Shown one piece after another: positions 1 through 8,600 of a stretch of 43,064 nucleotides of DNA; the stretch's first letter is position 1; the number at the start of each line of letters is the position of its first letter. The position numbers and the translations under genes are program-made. Origin of the DNA: Schleiferiaceae bacterium (GTDB lineage Bacteria; Bacteroidota; Bacteroidia; Flavobacteriales; Schleiferiaceae); NCBI GenBank assembly GCA_030829675.1, contig JAURAE010000002.1:1-43064 (forward strand), given 5' to 3'. The notes under the pieces are model-generated. The model was not told the origin of the DNA, ran no database searches, and saw nothing but the letters and a program-made list of their open reading frames with translations.

Positions 1-161
1 CCCTTCCCACCGGTAGTGAGGGTGCTGCCTTGTTCTTCTAGGCCCAATTTCTTCCACACGCCACCGCGCCAACGGTGGAACAACACGGCAGCCAACAGCA
101 CCGCCACGAACAACGCAGGTCCGATCCAAAGCCACTCAGGATATTGCCATTTGAATGCCAT
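1..161 (-). CDS. batB: BatB-like VWA membrane protein, N-terminal fragment
   Basis: This is the first 53 codons of a gene that runs off the left edge of the window. It begins MAFKWQYPEWLW, nearly the same opening as the upstream gene (MGSNWEFAQPEWLW), then has a hydrophobic segment at about residues 12-28 followed by basic residues. Bat operons usually carry two tandem, paralogous von Willebrand factor A proteins (BatA, BatB) with this N-terminal membrane anchor, so BatB is the natural reading. The VWA domain itself lies outside the window and cannot be checked. Its ATG overlaps the TAA of the upstream gene (TAATG), so the two are probably translationally coupled. Confidence 0.75.
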   Translation of the reverse strand, partial: MAFKWQYPEWLWIGPALFVAVLLAAVLFHRWRGGVWKKLGLEEQGSTLTTGGK

Positions 162-1159
162 TAGAATGCAGTTTTAAGTACGACGAGGTTCAACAATAAC
201 TCCAATCCTATCAGGGCCAGCCCCAACCAAACCCAGCGGTAGAAATGCTCGCTGTAGCGGTAGAATTGGTACCCTTCAATTTCACTTTTTTCCATCGCAT
301 CGATCAATGCGTAGATTTCTTTCAGGCTCTGATTGTCGGTGGCGCGGGAGTACTGCCCACCGGTAGTAGAGGCGATCCGTTGCAAGAGCTCTTCGTCAAT
401 ACTGACCGGGCGTTGCTCATAAATCAACCTTCCTGTCATTGGGTCCTTGGCCACCGGCGTTTGTGCCATGCCGTTGGTTCCTAATCCGATGGTATATACC
501 TTGATGCCTAAACTCTGGGCCAAATCTGCCGCCTGCGTGGGATCCACCAATCCGGCGTTGTTCTCCCCGTCGGTCAACAGGATGATCACCTTGCTTTTGG
601 CTTGTGAATCCACCAACCTGTTTACAGCCGTACTCAACCCCATCCCGATGGCCGTGCCGCCCTCAAGCAGGTCGAAGCGCAAGCCTTGAATCTGCCCGTT
701 CAGCAGGGTGTGGTCGGTCGTCAGAGGCACTGGGCTATAGGCCTCGCCGGCGTAAATCACTAGTCCCAACCTGTCCATCGTCCGCGCGCTGACAAAATCT
801 TGTGCGACCTCTTTCAAGGCCTCCAATCTGTTGGGCTGCAGGTCTCGGGACAACATGGAGGCGCTAATATCCAGGGCCATCATCATGTCCACCCCAAGGT
901 TTTGGGATGGCTGCTGAATGACCTCCGAGCTCTGGGGGCGTGCCAAAGCGACGATAAAGGCGCCAAGTGCGAGCCAGGGCAACAATCCGGTCCATTGTCG
1001 AATCTTTCCGAGGGCGCTGCTGGGCAATCCGTCGAGTTGGGAATAGCGGTATCGGTTGAATTGGACCCGACGACGCCAAATCATCCACGCCCATCCCAAG
1101 GGGACGATGCACAGGGCCCATAGCCACTCTGGTTGCGCGAATTCCCAATTACTCCCCAT
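161..1159 (-). CDS. batA: BatA-like von Willebrand factor A membrane protein
   Basis: A 332-residue protein with hydrophobic segments at about residues 11-28 and 56-73, a VWA domain from about 88 to 285, and a C-terminal transmembrane helix at about 305-328. The metal-ion-dependent adhesion site is visible as D97-x-S99-x-S101, and LTDGENN at 195-201 is the conserved strand-4 motif. In the family this architecture holds the VWA domain in the periplasm between two membrane anchors; Bat proteins were named for Bacteroides aerotolerance, but their biochemical role is unclear. I chose the ATG at 1159, 23 codons inside the open frame, because the N-terminus then matches the paralogue downstream. 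This start overlaps the previous gene by 11 bases. Confidence 0.9.
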   Translation of the reverse strand: MGSNWEFAQPEWLWALCIVPLGWAWMIWRRRVQFNRYRYSQLDGLPSSALGKIRQWTGLLPWLALGAFIVALARPQSSEVIQQPSQNLGVDMMMALDISASMLSRDLQPNRLEALKEVAQDFVSARTMDRLGLVIYAGEAYSPVPLTTDHTLLNGQIQGLRFDLLEGGTAIGMGLSTAVNRLVDSQAKSKVIILLTDGENNAGLVDPTQAADLAQSLGIKVYTIGLGTNGMAQTPVAKDPMTGRLIYEQRPVSIDEELLQRIASTTGGQYSRATDNQSLKEIYALIDAMEKSEIEGYQFYRYSEHFYRWVWLGLALIGLELLLNLVVLKTAF

Positions 1160-1547
1160 GGTCCTTCGGTTTGAATTCAACAATGAGGGCCTCGGCCTTC
1201 GCCAAACAACCCAAATGCGTGTCCACATCCATCGTGCCCTTCGCGAACTTCACCACATCGGCACGGCTCATGATAAAGGCGTAATCTTCCCGCTGTGCCG
1301 CGGTCCATTTCATTTTCACCAACGCAAGGGCCTCTTCCGTGGTCTTTTCCGACAATGGCAATCCACTGCGAATGCTGAGGTAATGACGCACCAAATCTCC
1401 GAGCGCCACATAATATTGTTTCACGTCCGTTTCCCAAGGTCGATCCGCGCGCATTGCCTCCAGTGCCTGCATCGCGACCTCAAATGGATCCTCCTCAGGC
1501 ACGGTTTCTTCTTGAATTTCTTCGGTTTTGGGGTCCAATTCCGCCAT
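1149..1547 (-). CDS. C-terminal half of frameshifted BatD/DUF4381-like protein
   Basis: This frame encodes the cytoplasmic part of the Bat-operon protein whose N-terminal part lies in the next frame upstream. It contains PEEDPFEVAMQALEAM, then a helical domain with QYYVALGDLVRHYLSIRSG and RADVVKFAKG, which match the pattern of the cytoplasmic domain of DUF4381-type proteins (a short helix, then LxxxLRxYL and RADLVKFAK). ATG 1547 is the nearest plausible independent start; another ATG at 1595 would give a glycine-rich N-terminus that does not look native. In relatives both halves form one polypeptide, so this is probably a broken gene or a sequencing indel rather than a separate gene. It is followed by batA with an 11-base overlap. 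Confidence 0.7.
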   Translation of the reverse strand: MAELDPKTEEIQEETVPEEDPFEVAMQALEAMRADRPWETDVKQYYVALGDLVRHYLSIRSGLPLSEKTTEEALALVKMKWTAAQREDYAFIMSRADVVKFAKGTMDVDTHLGCLAKAEALIVEFKPKDHGE

Positions 1548-1978
1548 ACATACCCGGCCCCCGCCAATACCAATGCCCCGGCCAGCAACCACCATTTATA
1601 CGCCAAAATCCACCACCACAGCGAGAACGGCACATCTATAGGCGCACGGTCCTGCTCCTTCTCCAGCCCTTCCATGGCTGGCAAAAAACCAATAACCAAC
1701 GGCTCCACCGCCCAACCTTCTAATGGCACCTCGCCGGTATCCACCGCCAAGGCCCTCCAACGGTACACGATGTTCTCTCCCGTAGAGTCGACCTCCTCAC
1801 CGAGCCACACCAACGCGCTCACCGTATCCGGTCTAACAACTTCATCCTCATGGGCGAACTCGGCCTCTAAAACCACCATGCCGCCCACGACCTGCTCCGT
1901 GGTATCCCAGTGCGCAGCCACTTGGGCTTGCACTGCAGCCCATCCCATCATCAATGCCACTACCAACAATCTTCTCAT
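1421..1978 (-). CDS. N-terminal half of frameshifted BatD/DUF4381-like protein
   Basis: It begins with a signal peptide (MRRLLVVALMMGWAAVQAQ, likely cleaved around residue 18-19), followed by a beta-rich periplasmic region of about 110 residues and one transmembrane helix near residues 121-142 (WWWILAYKWW onward) ended by a basic cluster (TPKPKKFKKKP). After that cluster the frame becomes Arg/Cys-rich and stops at 1421, which does not resemble the family. The conserved cytoplasmic domain continues in the -1 frame from about 1500. Read across the shift, the product would be about 274 residues, the usual size for this family between DUF58 and BatA. Its ATG overlaps the TGA of the DUF58 gene (ATGA). 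Confidence 0.75.
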   Translation of the reverse strand: MRRLLVVALMMGWAAVQAQVAAHWDTTEQVVGGMVVLEAEFAHEDEVVRPDTVSALVWLGEEVDSTGENIVYRWRALAVDTGEVPLEGWAVEPLVIGFLPAMEGLEKEQDRAPIDVPFSLWWWILAYKWWLLAGALVLAGAGYVWRNWTPKPKKFKKKPCLRRIHLRSRCRHWRQCARIDLGKRT

Positions 1979-2844
1979 CGGCCTTTGGATTTTAGGAATT
2001 GGAGTAATGGAGGTACAAAATCATCTTGATCGCTCAGGGCAATGCACCCGGCACCGGCTCTATTGGCTAAATCTGCTACCTGTGCTTTGTGCTTTAAATG
2101 TCTAGTCTGCAGCGCCTGCTGAAACTTTTTGCTGCCGCTTTGGAACCATTGCAAAGCACCGCTTTCCGCATCAACCACCGGCACAAGCCCCACTTTCGGC
2201 AAGTGTTGCTCCCGGTCATTATAGGCATGAATGGCACACAAATCGAAGCGCTTCGCGGCTATTTTAAGGGCTCGCTCCGGGAGCTCGCCCATAAAATCAC
2301 TCATCACAAAAACGATGCTGTGTCTTTTTTGAATGCGCAATAAATGCTCGAGCGCGAGGTCCACTCTGGTGCCCTCGTGCTGAGGTTCGTGCTCCAAAAT
2401 AGTCTTGATAATGCGCATGACGTGCGACTTGCCCTTTTTCGGAGGAATGACCTTCTCGACTTGACCGGCGAACAAAATGAGCCCAATTTTATCGTTGTTC
2501 CCCATCGCACTAAAGGCCAAGGTCGCCGCAATTTCCGTCAACAAATCCCCTTTCGACCGCCGCGCCGATCCGTACCGAGTACTCTTGGAAATATCAATGA
2601 CCAAGAACAGGGTCAGTTCGCGCTCTTCTTCAAAAACCTTGATGTACGGACTGCGTTTGCGCGCCGTCACATTCCAATCAATGCTGCGCACGTCGTCGCC
2701 GTTTTGGTACGGGCGTACTTCGGCGAAACTCATCCCACGGCCTTTGAACGAACTTTGGTATTCGCCGGAGAAGAGTTGGTCGCTAAGTCGACGCGTCTTA
2801 ATCTCTATGCGCCGAACCTTTTGTAGCAGTTCGAGGGCATCCAC
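1975..2844 (-). CDS. DUF58 family protein of the MoxR/Bat operon
   Basis: A 289-residue protein with the DUF58 signature at about residues 36-84: G-x-GMSFAEVRPYQNGDD, then VRSIDWNVTARK and a conserved EEERELT. This leads into a VWA-like fold with D84-x-S86-x-S88. There is no signal peptide or convincing membrane helix, so the protein is likely cytoplasmic, although many family members have N-terminal helices. DUF58 proteins are almost always encoded next to MoxR ATPases and are thought to be their VWA-type partners or substrates. Here moxR lies 4 bases upstream. The function is inferred from context. Confidence 0.92.
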   Translation of the reverse strand: MDALELLQKVRRIEIKTRRLSDQLFSGEYQSSFKGRGMSFAEVRPYQNGDDVRSIDWNVTARKRSPYIKVFEEERELTLFLVIDISKSTRYGSARRSKGDLLTEIAATLAFSAMGNNDKIGLILFAGQVEKVIPPKKGKSHVMRIIKTILEHEPQHEGTRVDLALEHLLRIQKRHSIVFVMSDFMGELPERALKIAAKRFDLCAIHAYNDREQHLPKVGLVPVVDAESGALQWFQSGSKKFQQALQTRHLKHKAQVADLANRAGAGCIALSDQDDFVPPLLQFLKSKGR

Positions 2845-2848
2845 AGAA

Positions 2849-3844
2849 TTAAGGAACCATTAAAGTGTTCAACACCGTGCTCACGATATCTTCCGTGGTC
2901 AATTCTTCGGCTTCCGCTTCGTAGGTGAGGCCAATTCTATGGCGCAACACCGCCGGTGCTACTGCGCGCACATCTTCCGGCGTCACGAATCCGCGGTGTC
3001 TTAAAAAGGCATGACAGCGTGCCGCTTTTGCGAGCGCTATCGAGCCCCTTGGCGACGCCCCGAAGCTGATTTTATTCACGAGGTCGCCCATCTTATACTC
3101 CTGAGGCGCTCGCGTAGCAAAGACGATATCGAGGATGTAGGTCTCGATTTTTTCGTCCATATATATTTTGTCAATGAATTGGCGGGCATTCAGAATCTGC
3201 TCTAAGCTCACCACCGCATGTAGTTCGGCAAAACCTTCGCCCATTTGGCGGCGCATGATTTCGCGCTCCTCCTCTTTTTTAGGATATCCGAGCTGAACTT
3301 TGAGAAGGAATCGGTCCATCTGTGCTTCCGGCAGCGGATAGGTTCCTTCTTGTTCCACCGGGTTTTGGGTGGCCATGACTAGGAAAGGTTTGGGCAGTGG
3401 GTAGCTTTCCTCGCCGATGGTGACTTGGCGCTCTTGCATGGCTTCTAGCAAGGCACTCTGTACCTTGGCAGGGGCACGGTTGATCTCGTCGGCCAACACA
3501 AAGTTGCTGAATATGGGACCCTGTTTAGTCTCGAAGGCATGGTCTTTCATGTTGTAGATCTGCGTCCCGATCACATCTGAGGGGAGGAGGTCAGGGGTGA
3601 ATTGGACCCTAGAAAAACTACCGCCGAGCGTTTGGCTCAGGCTATTAATGGCGAGTGTCTTCGCAAGTCCGGGCACCCCTTCGAGCAGGATGTGGCCGTT
3701 TGCTAAAAGCCCGATGAGCAGTCCTTCGACCATGCCCTCTTGCCCTACGATGACTTTGCCTAATTCGCTTTTGAGCAAATCAACAAAAGCGCTTTCGTTC
3801 TTGATTTCTTCGTTTAATGCAATGATATCTGGAGCACCTTCCAT
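2849..3844 (-). CDS. moxR: MoxR family AAA+ ATPase
   Basis: A 331-residue AAA+ ATPase of the MoxR class. Walker A is GVPGLAKT at residues 56-63, Walker B is FVLADE at 115-120, followed by INRAPAKVQSALLEAMQE and the sensor-1 region ATQNP. MoxR ATPases act as chaperone-like assembly or activation factors for VWA-domain proteins, and the next genes downstream (DUF58, BatA, BatB) are exactly such proteins. The length is typical. It heads the minus-strand operon; the 64 bases upstream contain no clear TAnnTTTG element, so the promoter is not identified. Confidence 0.95.
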   Translation of the reverse strand: MEGAPDIIALNEEIKNESAFVDLLKSELGKVIVGQEGMVEGLLIGLLANGHILLEGVPGLAKTLAINSLSQTLGGSFSRVQFTPDLLPSDVIGTQIYNMKDHAFETKQGPIFSNFVLADEINRAPAKVQSALLEAMQERQVTIGEESYPLPKPFLVMATQNPVEQEGTYPLPEAQMDRFLLKVQLGYPKKEEEREIMRRQMGEGFAELHAVVSLEQILNARQFIDKIYMDEKIETYILDIVFATRAPQEYKMGDLVNKISFGASPRGSIALAKAARCHAFLRHRGFVTPEDVRAVAPAVLRHRIGLTYEAEAEELTTEDIVSTVLNTLMVP

Positions 3845-3908
3845 AACGTAGTTTTTTTTCGTGTCCCAAAAGAAGAAAAACTAGGGGAATTGGCCCGTTA
3901 AAATAGGG

Positions 3909-4589
3909 TTAAAAAAGGGGAAGAATACGACCTTCCGCGATGCCGTAGTATTGGCCTTCTACCTGCAAAGCATGCGCGCCGGTGAAAGGGCCAAAGGCAG
4001 GCAGCACCCCGAGGTGGTCGTTGAAGAAAAACGCCTTCATTTTGATGCGCCCGCGGCCCTTGCCTCGAAGGGTAGCGCCCGGGTGCAGGTGGCCGCACAG
4101 CAAGAAGCTTTTGGTATGGTGCTCTTGGATGTGGTCCAGGTCGAAGGGTATGTTTAGATCGAAATTTGATCCTGGAGGCTCGTGTAGGCAAAGGAAAGGT
4201 CCTACGGCGAGCTGATCTACGACTTTGAGCGCGGAATGTTCCGGTACATCCACATCGTGATTGCCTTTGACCAGTACGAAGGAATGCTCAGCAAACTCTT
4301 GCATCAACTCCAGCAGATCTCGAGTTTCAGTGTTCTGCAGGTTGTGAAACAGGTCGCCGAGAAAGATGATTTGTGCTGCATCATACCGAGCGAAAGCGGT
4401 GCGTAACAGGCGCATGGCGTGGGTGTGAATCCCCTTAGGTGTAGGGATGCCAAAGGCACGAAAATGTCCGCTTTTCCCAAGGTGTACATCGGCAATAAAA
4501 AGGGTGTGTTCTTCGGCCCAATACGCGGTGCCGTCCGGATACAACCAGAGTGTATGTGCTCCGATGCTATGGGCGATGGCCCCGAGCAT
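3909..4589 (-). CDS. pdeM: Ligase-associated DNA-repair metallophosphoesterase PdeM
   Basis: A 226-residue calcineurin-like phosphoesterase with all metal-binding motifs in order: D34-x-H36 (DVHLGK), GD at 78-79, GNHD at 109-112 and GHLHP at 166-170. The sequence around DVHLGKSGHFRAFGIP is typical of PdeM, the endonuclease/phosphoesterase usually encoded with an Lhr-type helicase, an exonuclease and an ATP-dependent DNA ligase. None of these partners is in the window. Its ATG overlaps the lspA stop codon (TAATG), so it is the last gene of the ridA-ileS operon. The family assignment is firm; the repair role is inferred from the family. Confidence 0.88.
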   Translation of the reverse strand: MLGAIAHSIGAHTLWLYPDGTAYWAEEHTLFIADVHLGKSGHFRAFGIPTPKGIHTHAMRLLRTAFARYDAAQIIFLGDLFHNLQNTETRDLLELMQEFAEHSFVLVKGNHDVDVPEHSALKVVDQLAVGPFLCLHEPPGSNFDLNIPFDLDHIQEHHTKSFLLCGHLHPGATLRGKGRGRIKMKAFFFNDHLGVLPAFGPFTGAHALQVEGQYYGIAEGRILPLF

Positions 4590-5176
4590 TATTTAAATAC
4601 GCTACGTTGGAAGAGAAACAACAAACCCACTCCGGTTGAAATGGCCATGTCGGCGATGTTGAAGATGGGACGGAAGAAAGTGAAATATTCTCCTCCCCAG
4701 ATGGGCAACCATTGCGGCAATTCTCCGCTGAAGAGCGGGAAGTACAACATATCCACCACCTTGCCTTGCAAGAACGGCGCATAGCCTCCTGCCTCAGGCA
4801 TAAAGGTCGCTACTCGGCCCAAGCTATCTGAAAAAATCATTCCGTAAAACAAACCATCAATCACATTGCCGATGGCGCCTGCGAGGATGAGGCTAAGGCC
4901 CCAAAGACCCGCGGCACCCACGCCTTTTTTCAAGCTTTGGCGCAGCCAATACACAATGCCAACAATGGCGACAATACGGAAAAGGGTCAGGGCAATTTTA
5001 CCGGCCACACCGCCCCAGGTAATTCCCCAAGCCATGCCCGGGTTTTCTGTAAAATGGATGAAAAACCAAGAAGTGATTTCGTGACTTTGACCTAGGTACA
5101 TGGTGGTTTTGACCCACAGCTTTACCAGCTGGTCGATCAATAAGGTACCAAGGACAATGTAGAGGGCTTTTCTCAA
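4589..5176 (-). CDS. lspA: Lipoprotein signal peptidase (signal peptidase II)
   Basis: A 195-residue inner-membrane aspartyl protease that removes signal peptides from diacylated prolipoproteins. The two catalytic aspartates are visible: D107 in GNVIDGLFYG and D176 in FNIADMAIS. The conserved box ENPGMAWG lies at 44-51, and about four hydrophobic helices are present (residues 3-20, 58-78, 88-106, 172-190). The stretch between about 112 and 165 is longer than in E. coli LspA, as is common in Bacteroidota. It follows ileS and the dksA-like gene; ileS-lspA linkage is found widely in bacteria. Its ATG overlaps the previous stop codon (ATGA). Confidence 0.97.
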   Translation of the reverse strand: MRKALYIVLGTLLIDQLVKLWVKTTMYLGQSHEITSWFFIHFTENPGMAWGITWGGVAGKIALTLFRIVAIVGIVYWLRQSLKKGVGAAGLWGLSLILAGAIGNVIDGLFYGMIFSDSLGRVATFMPEAGGYAPFLQGKVVDMLYFPLFSGELPQWLPIWGGEYFTFFRPIFNIADMAISTGVGLLFLFQRSVFK

Positions 5177-5556
5177 CGTTGCTTCAATTTGGCTTCCATG
5201 CTCATCGTAGCATGTGGGACCAATTTTAGTCGCTCCGCTTCAATCAACTTTCCAGTCACACGGCAAATGCCGTAGGTTTTATTTTCAATGCGAATCAAGG
5301 CGTTCTTCAAGTCACGAATGAACTTCTCTTGACGCGCGGCGAGTTGCGAATTGCTCTCCTTGCTCATCACAGACGAGCCTTCCTCAAATGATTTGAACTG
5401 CGGCGATGTATCGTCCGTACCGTTGTTTTTGTCGTTGGCAAATTGCTCACGCAACAAATCCAAGTCGCGCTCCGCCTTCTCGATCTTTTTCAAGATGATC
5501 TCTTTAAACTCTTGAAGTTCAGAGTCTGAGAATCTTGTTTTTTCTGTTCCTGCCAT
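5173..5556 (-). CDS. TraR/DksA family transcription regulator, reduced zinc finger
   Basis: A 127-residue protein with an N-terminal coiled coil (about residues 10-45 and 62-92) and a C-terminal zinc-finger-like module, YGICRVTGKLI followed by ERLKLVPHATMSMEAK. DksA proteins bind the RNA polymerase secondary channel and modulate transcription with ppGpp. Only one cysteine (C98) is present, so the usual four-cysteine zinc site is missing; this reduced form is common in Bacteroidota. It lies between ileS and lspA, 55 bases after ileS is transcribed from the far side, that is 55 bases separate its start-proximal neighbour region at 5557 from the ileS stop at 5612. The RNA polymerase role is inferred from the family. 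Confidence 0.9.
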   Translation of the reverse strand: MAGTEKTRFSDSELQEFKEIILKKIEKAERDLDLLREQFANDKNNGTDDTSPQFKSFEEGSSVMSKESNSQLAARQEKFIRDLKNALIRIENKTYGICRVTGKLIEAERLKLVPHATMSMEAKLKQR

Positions 5557-5611
5557 AATTTCTAGTGTTAATCAGAACCCAAGTCGGTTAGGGAAGGCAC
5601 CGAAAATAATT

Positions 5612-8600
5612 TTATTTTTTGATAATTGAAACACTTATTTCATGCCCTTCGACATCCATAGGATGTTCCGCGCTTTCAACATAAGATATAGAATCTGCCA
5701 ATACCTCCGCATTGACATAGTCTACGAATGCTGCGAGCGCTGATTGGAACCCTTCAGAGGCCACAATTTTGATATCAATACGATCCACTACCTCAAGTCC
5801 TGAAGACTTTCTGAGGTTTTGTACGCGGTTGACCAATTCTCTTGCCAAGCCTTCGTTTTTCAAAGCATCTGTCAGTTCCGCGTCGAGCGCAACCGTCAAG
5901 CCATCGCCGGTAGCTACCAACATGCCCGGAATATCTTCCGTCACCACTTCACAATCCTCGATAGATATGGTCACCGGCAATCCTTGGTCCTCGAAAGTCA
6001 CTGAGCCGGCCGCTTCAAAAGCATCGATCGCAGCACTGTCCATGCCTTCTACAAAAGCCTTGACCGCTTTCATGTGGCGCCCTACCTTCGGCCCTAATGC
6101 CTTAAAGTTTGGCTTCACCTTTTTCACGAATACTCCAGCATCAGGGGCAATGACCTCCAACGCCTTCACATTCACCTCGGCAAGCAAAATCTCACGAATG
6201 CTCTCCAAAAGGGCTGCATCGCTGTCGTTCAGCGCCGGTACCAACACTCTAGAAAGTGGCTGACGCACCTTGAGATTTTCCTTTTTACGAATAGAGAGTA
6301 CCAATGAAGTGAGCTTACGCGCCGTATTGATTTTTTTCTCGAGTTCCGGCTTGATTAGGCTAACATCGGCCTCAGGGAAGGAAGTCAAATGCACACTACT
6401 CAAGCCTTCTTTGTTAATGCCAGCGTAGAGGTCTTGGTATAATTGGTCCGCATAAAAAGGCGCCAACGGTGCCATCAAACGACTCAACGTTTCCAAACAC
6501 GTCCATAAGGTCTGGTAAGCGCTAACCTTGTCCTGTCCGTATTCGCCTTTCCAGAAGCGACGACGACCCAAGCGTACGTACCAGTTCGACAATTTCTCTG
6601 TGGTAAACTCCTGCACCGGACGGAACGCGCGAGTAGGCTCAAAGGCCTCCATTCCCGATTCCACTTCCGCCACCAACGAATGCAATTCTGAAAGAATCCA
6701 CTGGTCCATTTCAGGGCGTTCGCCCACAGGGATTTCCGCTTCCTCAAACTTGAAGCCGTCGACATTTGCGTACAACGCGAAGAAGGCATAGGTGTTGTGG
6801 AGTGTTCCGAAGAACTTACGACGCACCTCTTCCAGACCGTCCATGTCGAAACGGAGGTTGTCCCAAGGTGAGGCATTGGTCAACATGTACCAACGCAAGG
6901 CATCCGCTCCATATTGATCCATAGTGGTAAATGGATCAACGGCATTGCCCAAGCGCTTGGACATTTTTTGACCGTTCTTATCCAGTACCAGTCCGTTCGA
7001 AATCACCGTTTTATACGCAACGCTATCAAAAACCATCGAAGCGATGGCGTGTAGCGTAAAGAACCAACCGCGCGTTTGATCCACCCCTTCCGCGATGAAA
7101 TGTGCAGGGTAGGCGCCGTTGTTCTCAATTTTATCCTTGTTTTCAAACGGGTAGTGCCACTGTGCATATGGCATAGAACCACTGTCAAACCAAACGTCAA
7201 TCAGGTCACTTTCGCGGTGCATCGGCTTGCCGCTAGGGCTTACCAGCACAACGCCGTCCATGATGTGACGGTGCAGATCTACTTTATCGTAGTTCTCTTT
7301 GCTCATATTGCCGGGCTCAAAGGACCCCAGCGGGTTGCTGCTCATGTGGCCTGACGCGATGGATTTTTGGATCTCTTCGTGGAGTTGGGCCACGCTGCCA
7401 ATACAAAGGCGTTCATCTCCCTCCTCGGTGCTCCAAATAGGAAGAGGAATACCCCAGAAACGCGAACGGCTCAAGTTCCAGTCGTTGAGGTTCTCTAACC
7501 AATTCCCGAAACGTCCCGTACCCGTTGATGCCGGCTTCCAGTTGATCGTTTTGTTCAAAGCGATCATGCGGTCTTTATTGGCGGTACTCTTGATGAACCA
7601 GCTGTCCAATGGGTAGTACAAGACGGGTTTATCAGTACGCCAACAATGTGGGTAGCTGTGCTCGTATTTCTCGATTTTGAAGGCCTTGTTCTCAATCTTG
7701 AGTTTCAACGCCAAACGCTCATCCACACTCAAATAGTTCTTGAGTTCAGGGATGATGTGCTTCAATTTATTTTGTTGAAGGGCCAATTCTGCCGCTTGCT
7801 CCTCTTCCGTCAAATATTCTGCCTTGATGTACTCACCGCCAAGCCCAAACACTTCATCATGAAGTTCAGCGCGGAACCGTCCCTGCAAATCCACAAGCGG
7901 TACCAAGTTTCCGGCTTCATCTTCCACCAAAAGCGGCGGTACTCCTGCATCCGCTGCTACGCGAGCATCGTCCGCACCAAAGGTTGGCGCTGTGTGCACA
8001 ATACCCGTACCGTCCTCTGTCGTCACGAAATCCCCGGGAATCACGCGGAACGCCTGATCAGCATTTTCTGCCGGAAGGGCATACGGCAAAAGTTGCTCGT
8101 ACGACAACCCGACCAATTTTGTGCCGACCACGGTCTTTAGGATTTGGTAAGGGATCTTTTTCGCCCCGGCGTCGTAGGTGGTGGTATCACCTTCTACAAA
8201 CTTTTTGCCCATCAGCTTGCCCAAAAGTGGGGTTGCAGCAATGATGTTTACCGGCTCGTGTGTGTATTGGTTGAAGGTTTGAACCAAGCTATATTCAATC
8301 TTTGGTCCGACCGTCAACGCAGTATTTGAAGGAAGGGTCCAAGGCGTCGTCGTCCATGCCAAGAAGTGCACGTCGAGGTCGCCAAAGAGCTGTTCGCTTT
8401 GCCCACTTTTTATCATTTTGAACTGAGCCACGACGGTATTGTCTTTCACGTCGCGGTAACAGCCCGGCTGGTTCAATTCGTGTGAACTCAAGCCCGTTCC
8501 CGCTTTTGGGGAATACGGCTGAATGGTGTAGCCTTTGTAAATGAGTCCTTTGTTGTACAGTTCTGATAACAGCCACCAAACGCTTTCCATGTATTTGGGA

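Noticed and set aside
1056..2105. A 349-codon open frame on the plus strand opposite batA and the frameshifted gene.
   Set aside because: It is antisense to well-supported genes, its product is His/Ser/Thr-rich without domain resemblance, and it has no promoter or operon context. It is a codon-usage shadow.
7646..8140. Open frame of 164 codons on the plus strand within ileS.
   Set aside because: Antisense to the editing domain of ileS, which is complete; no independent signals.
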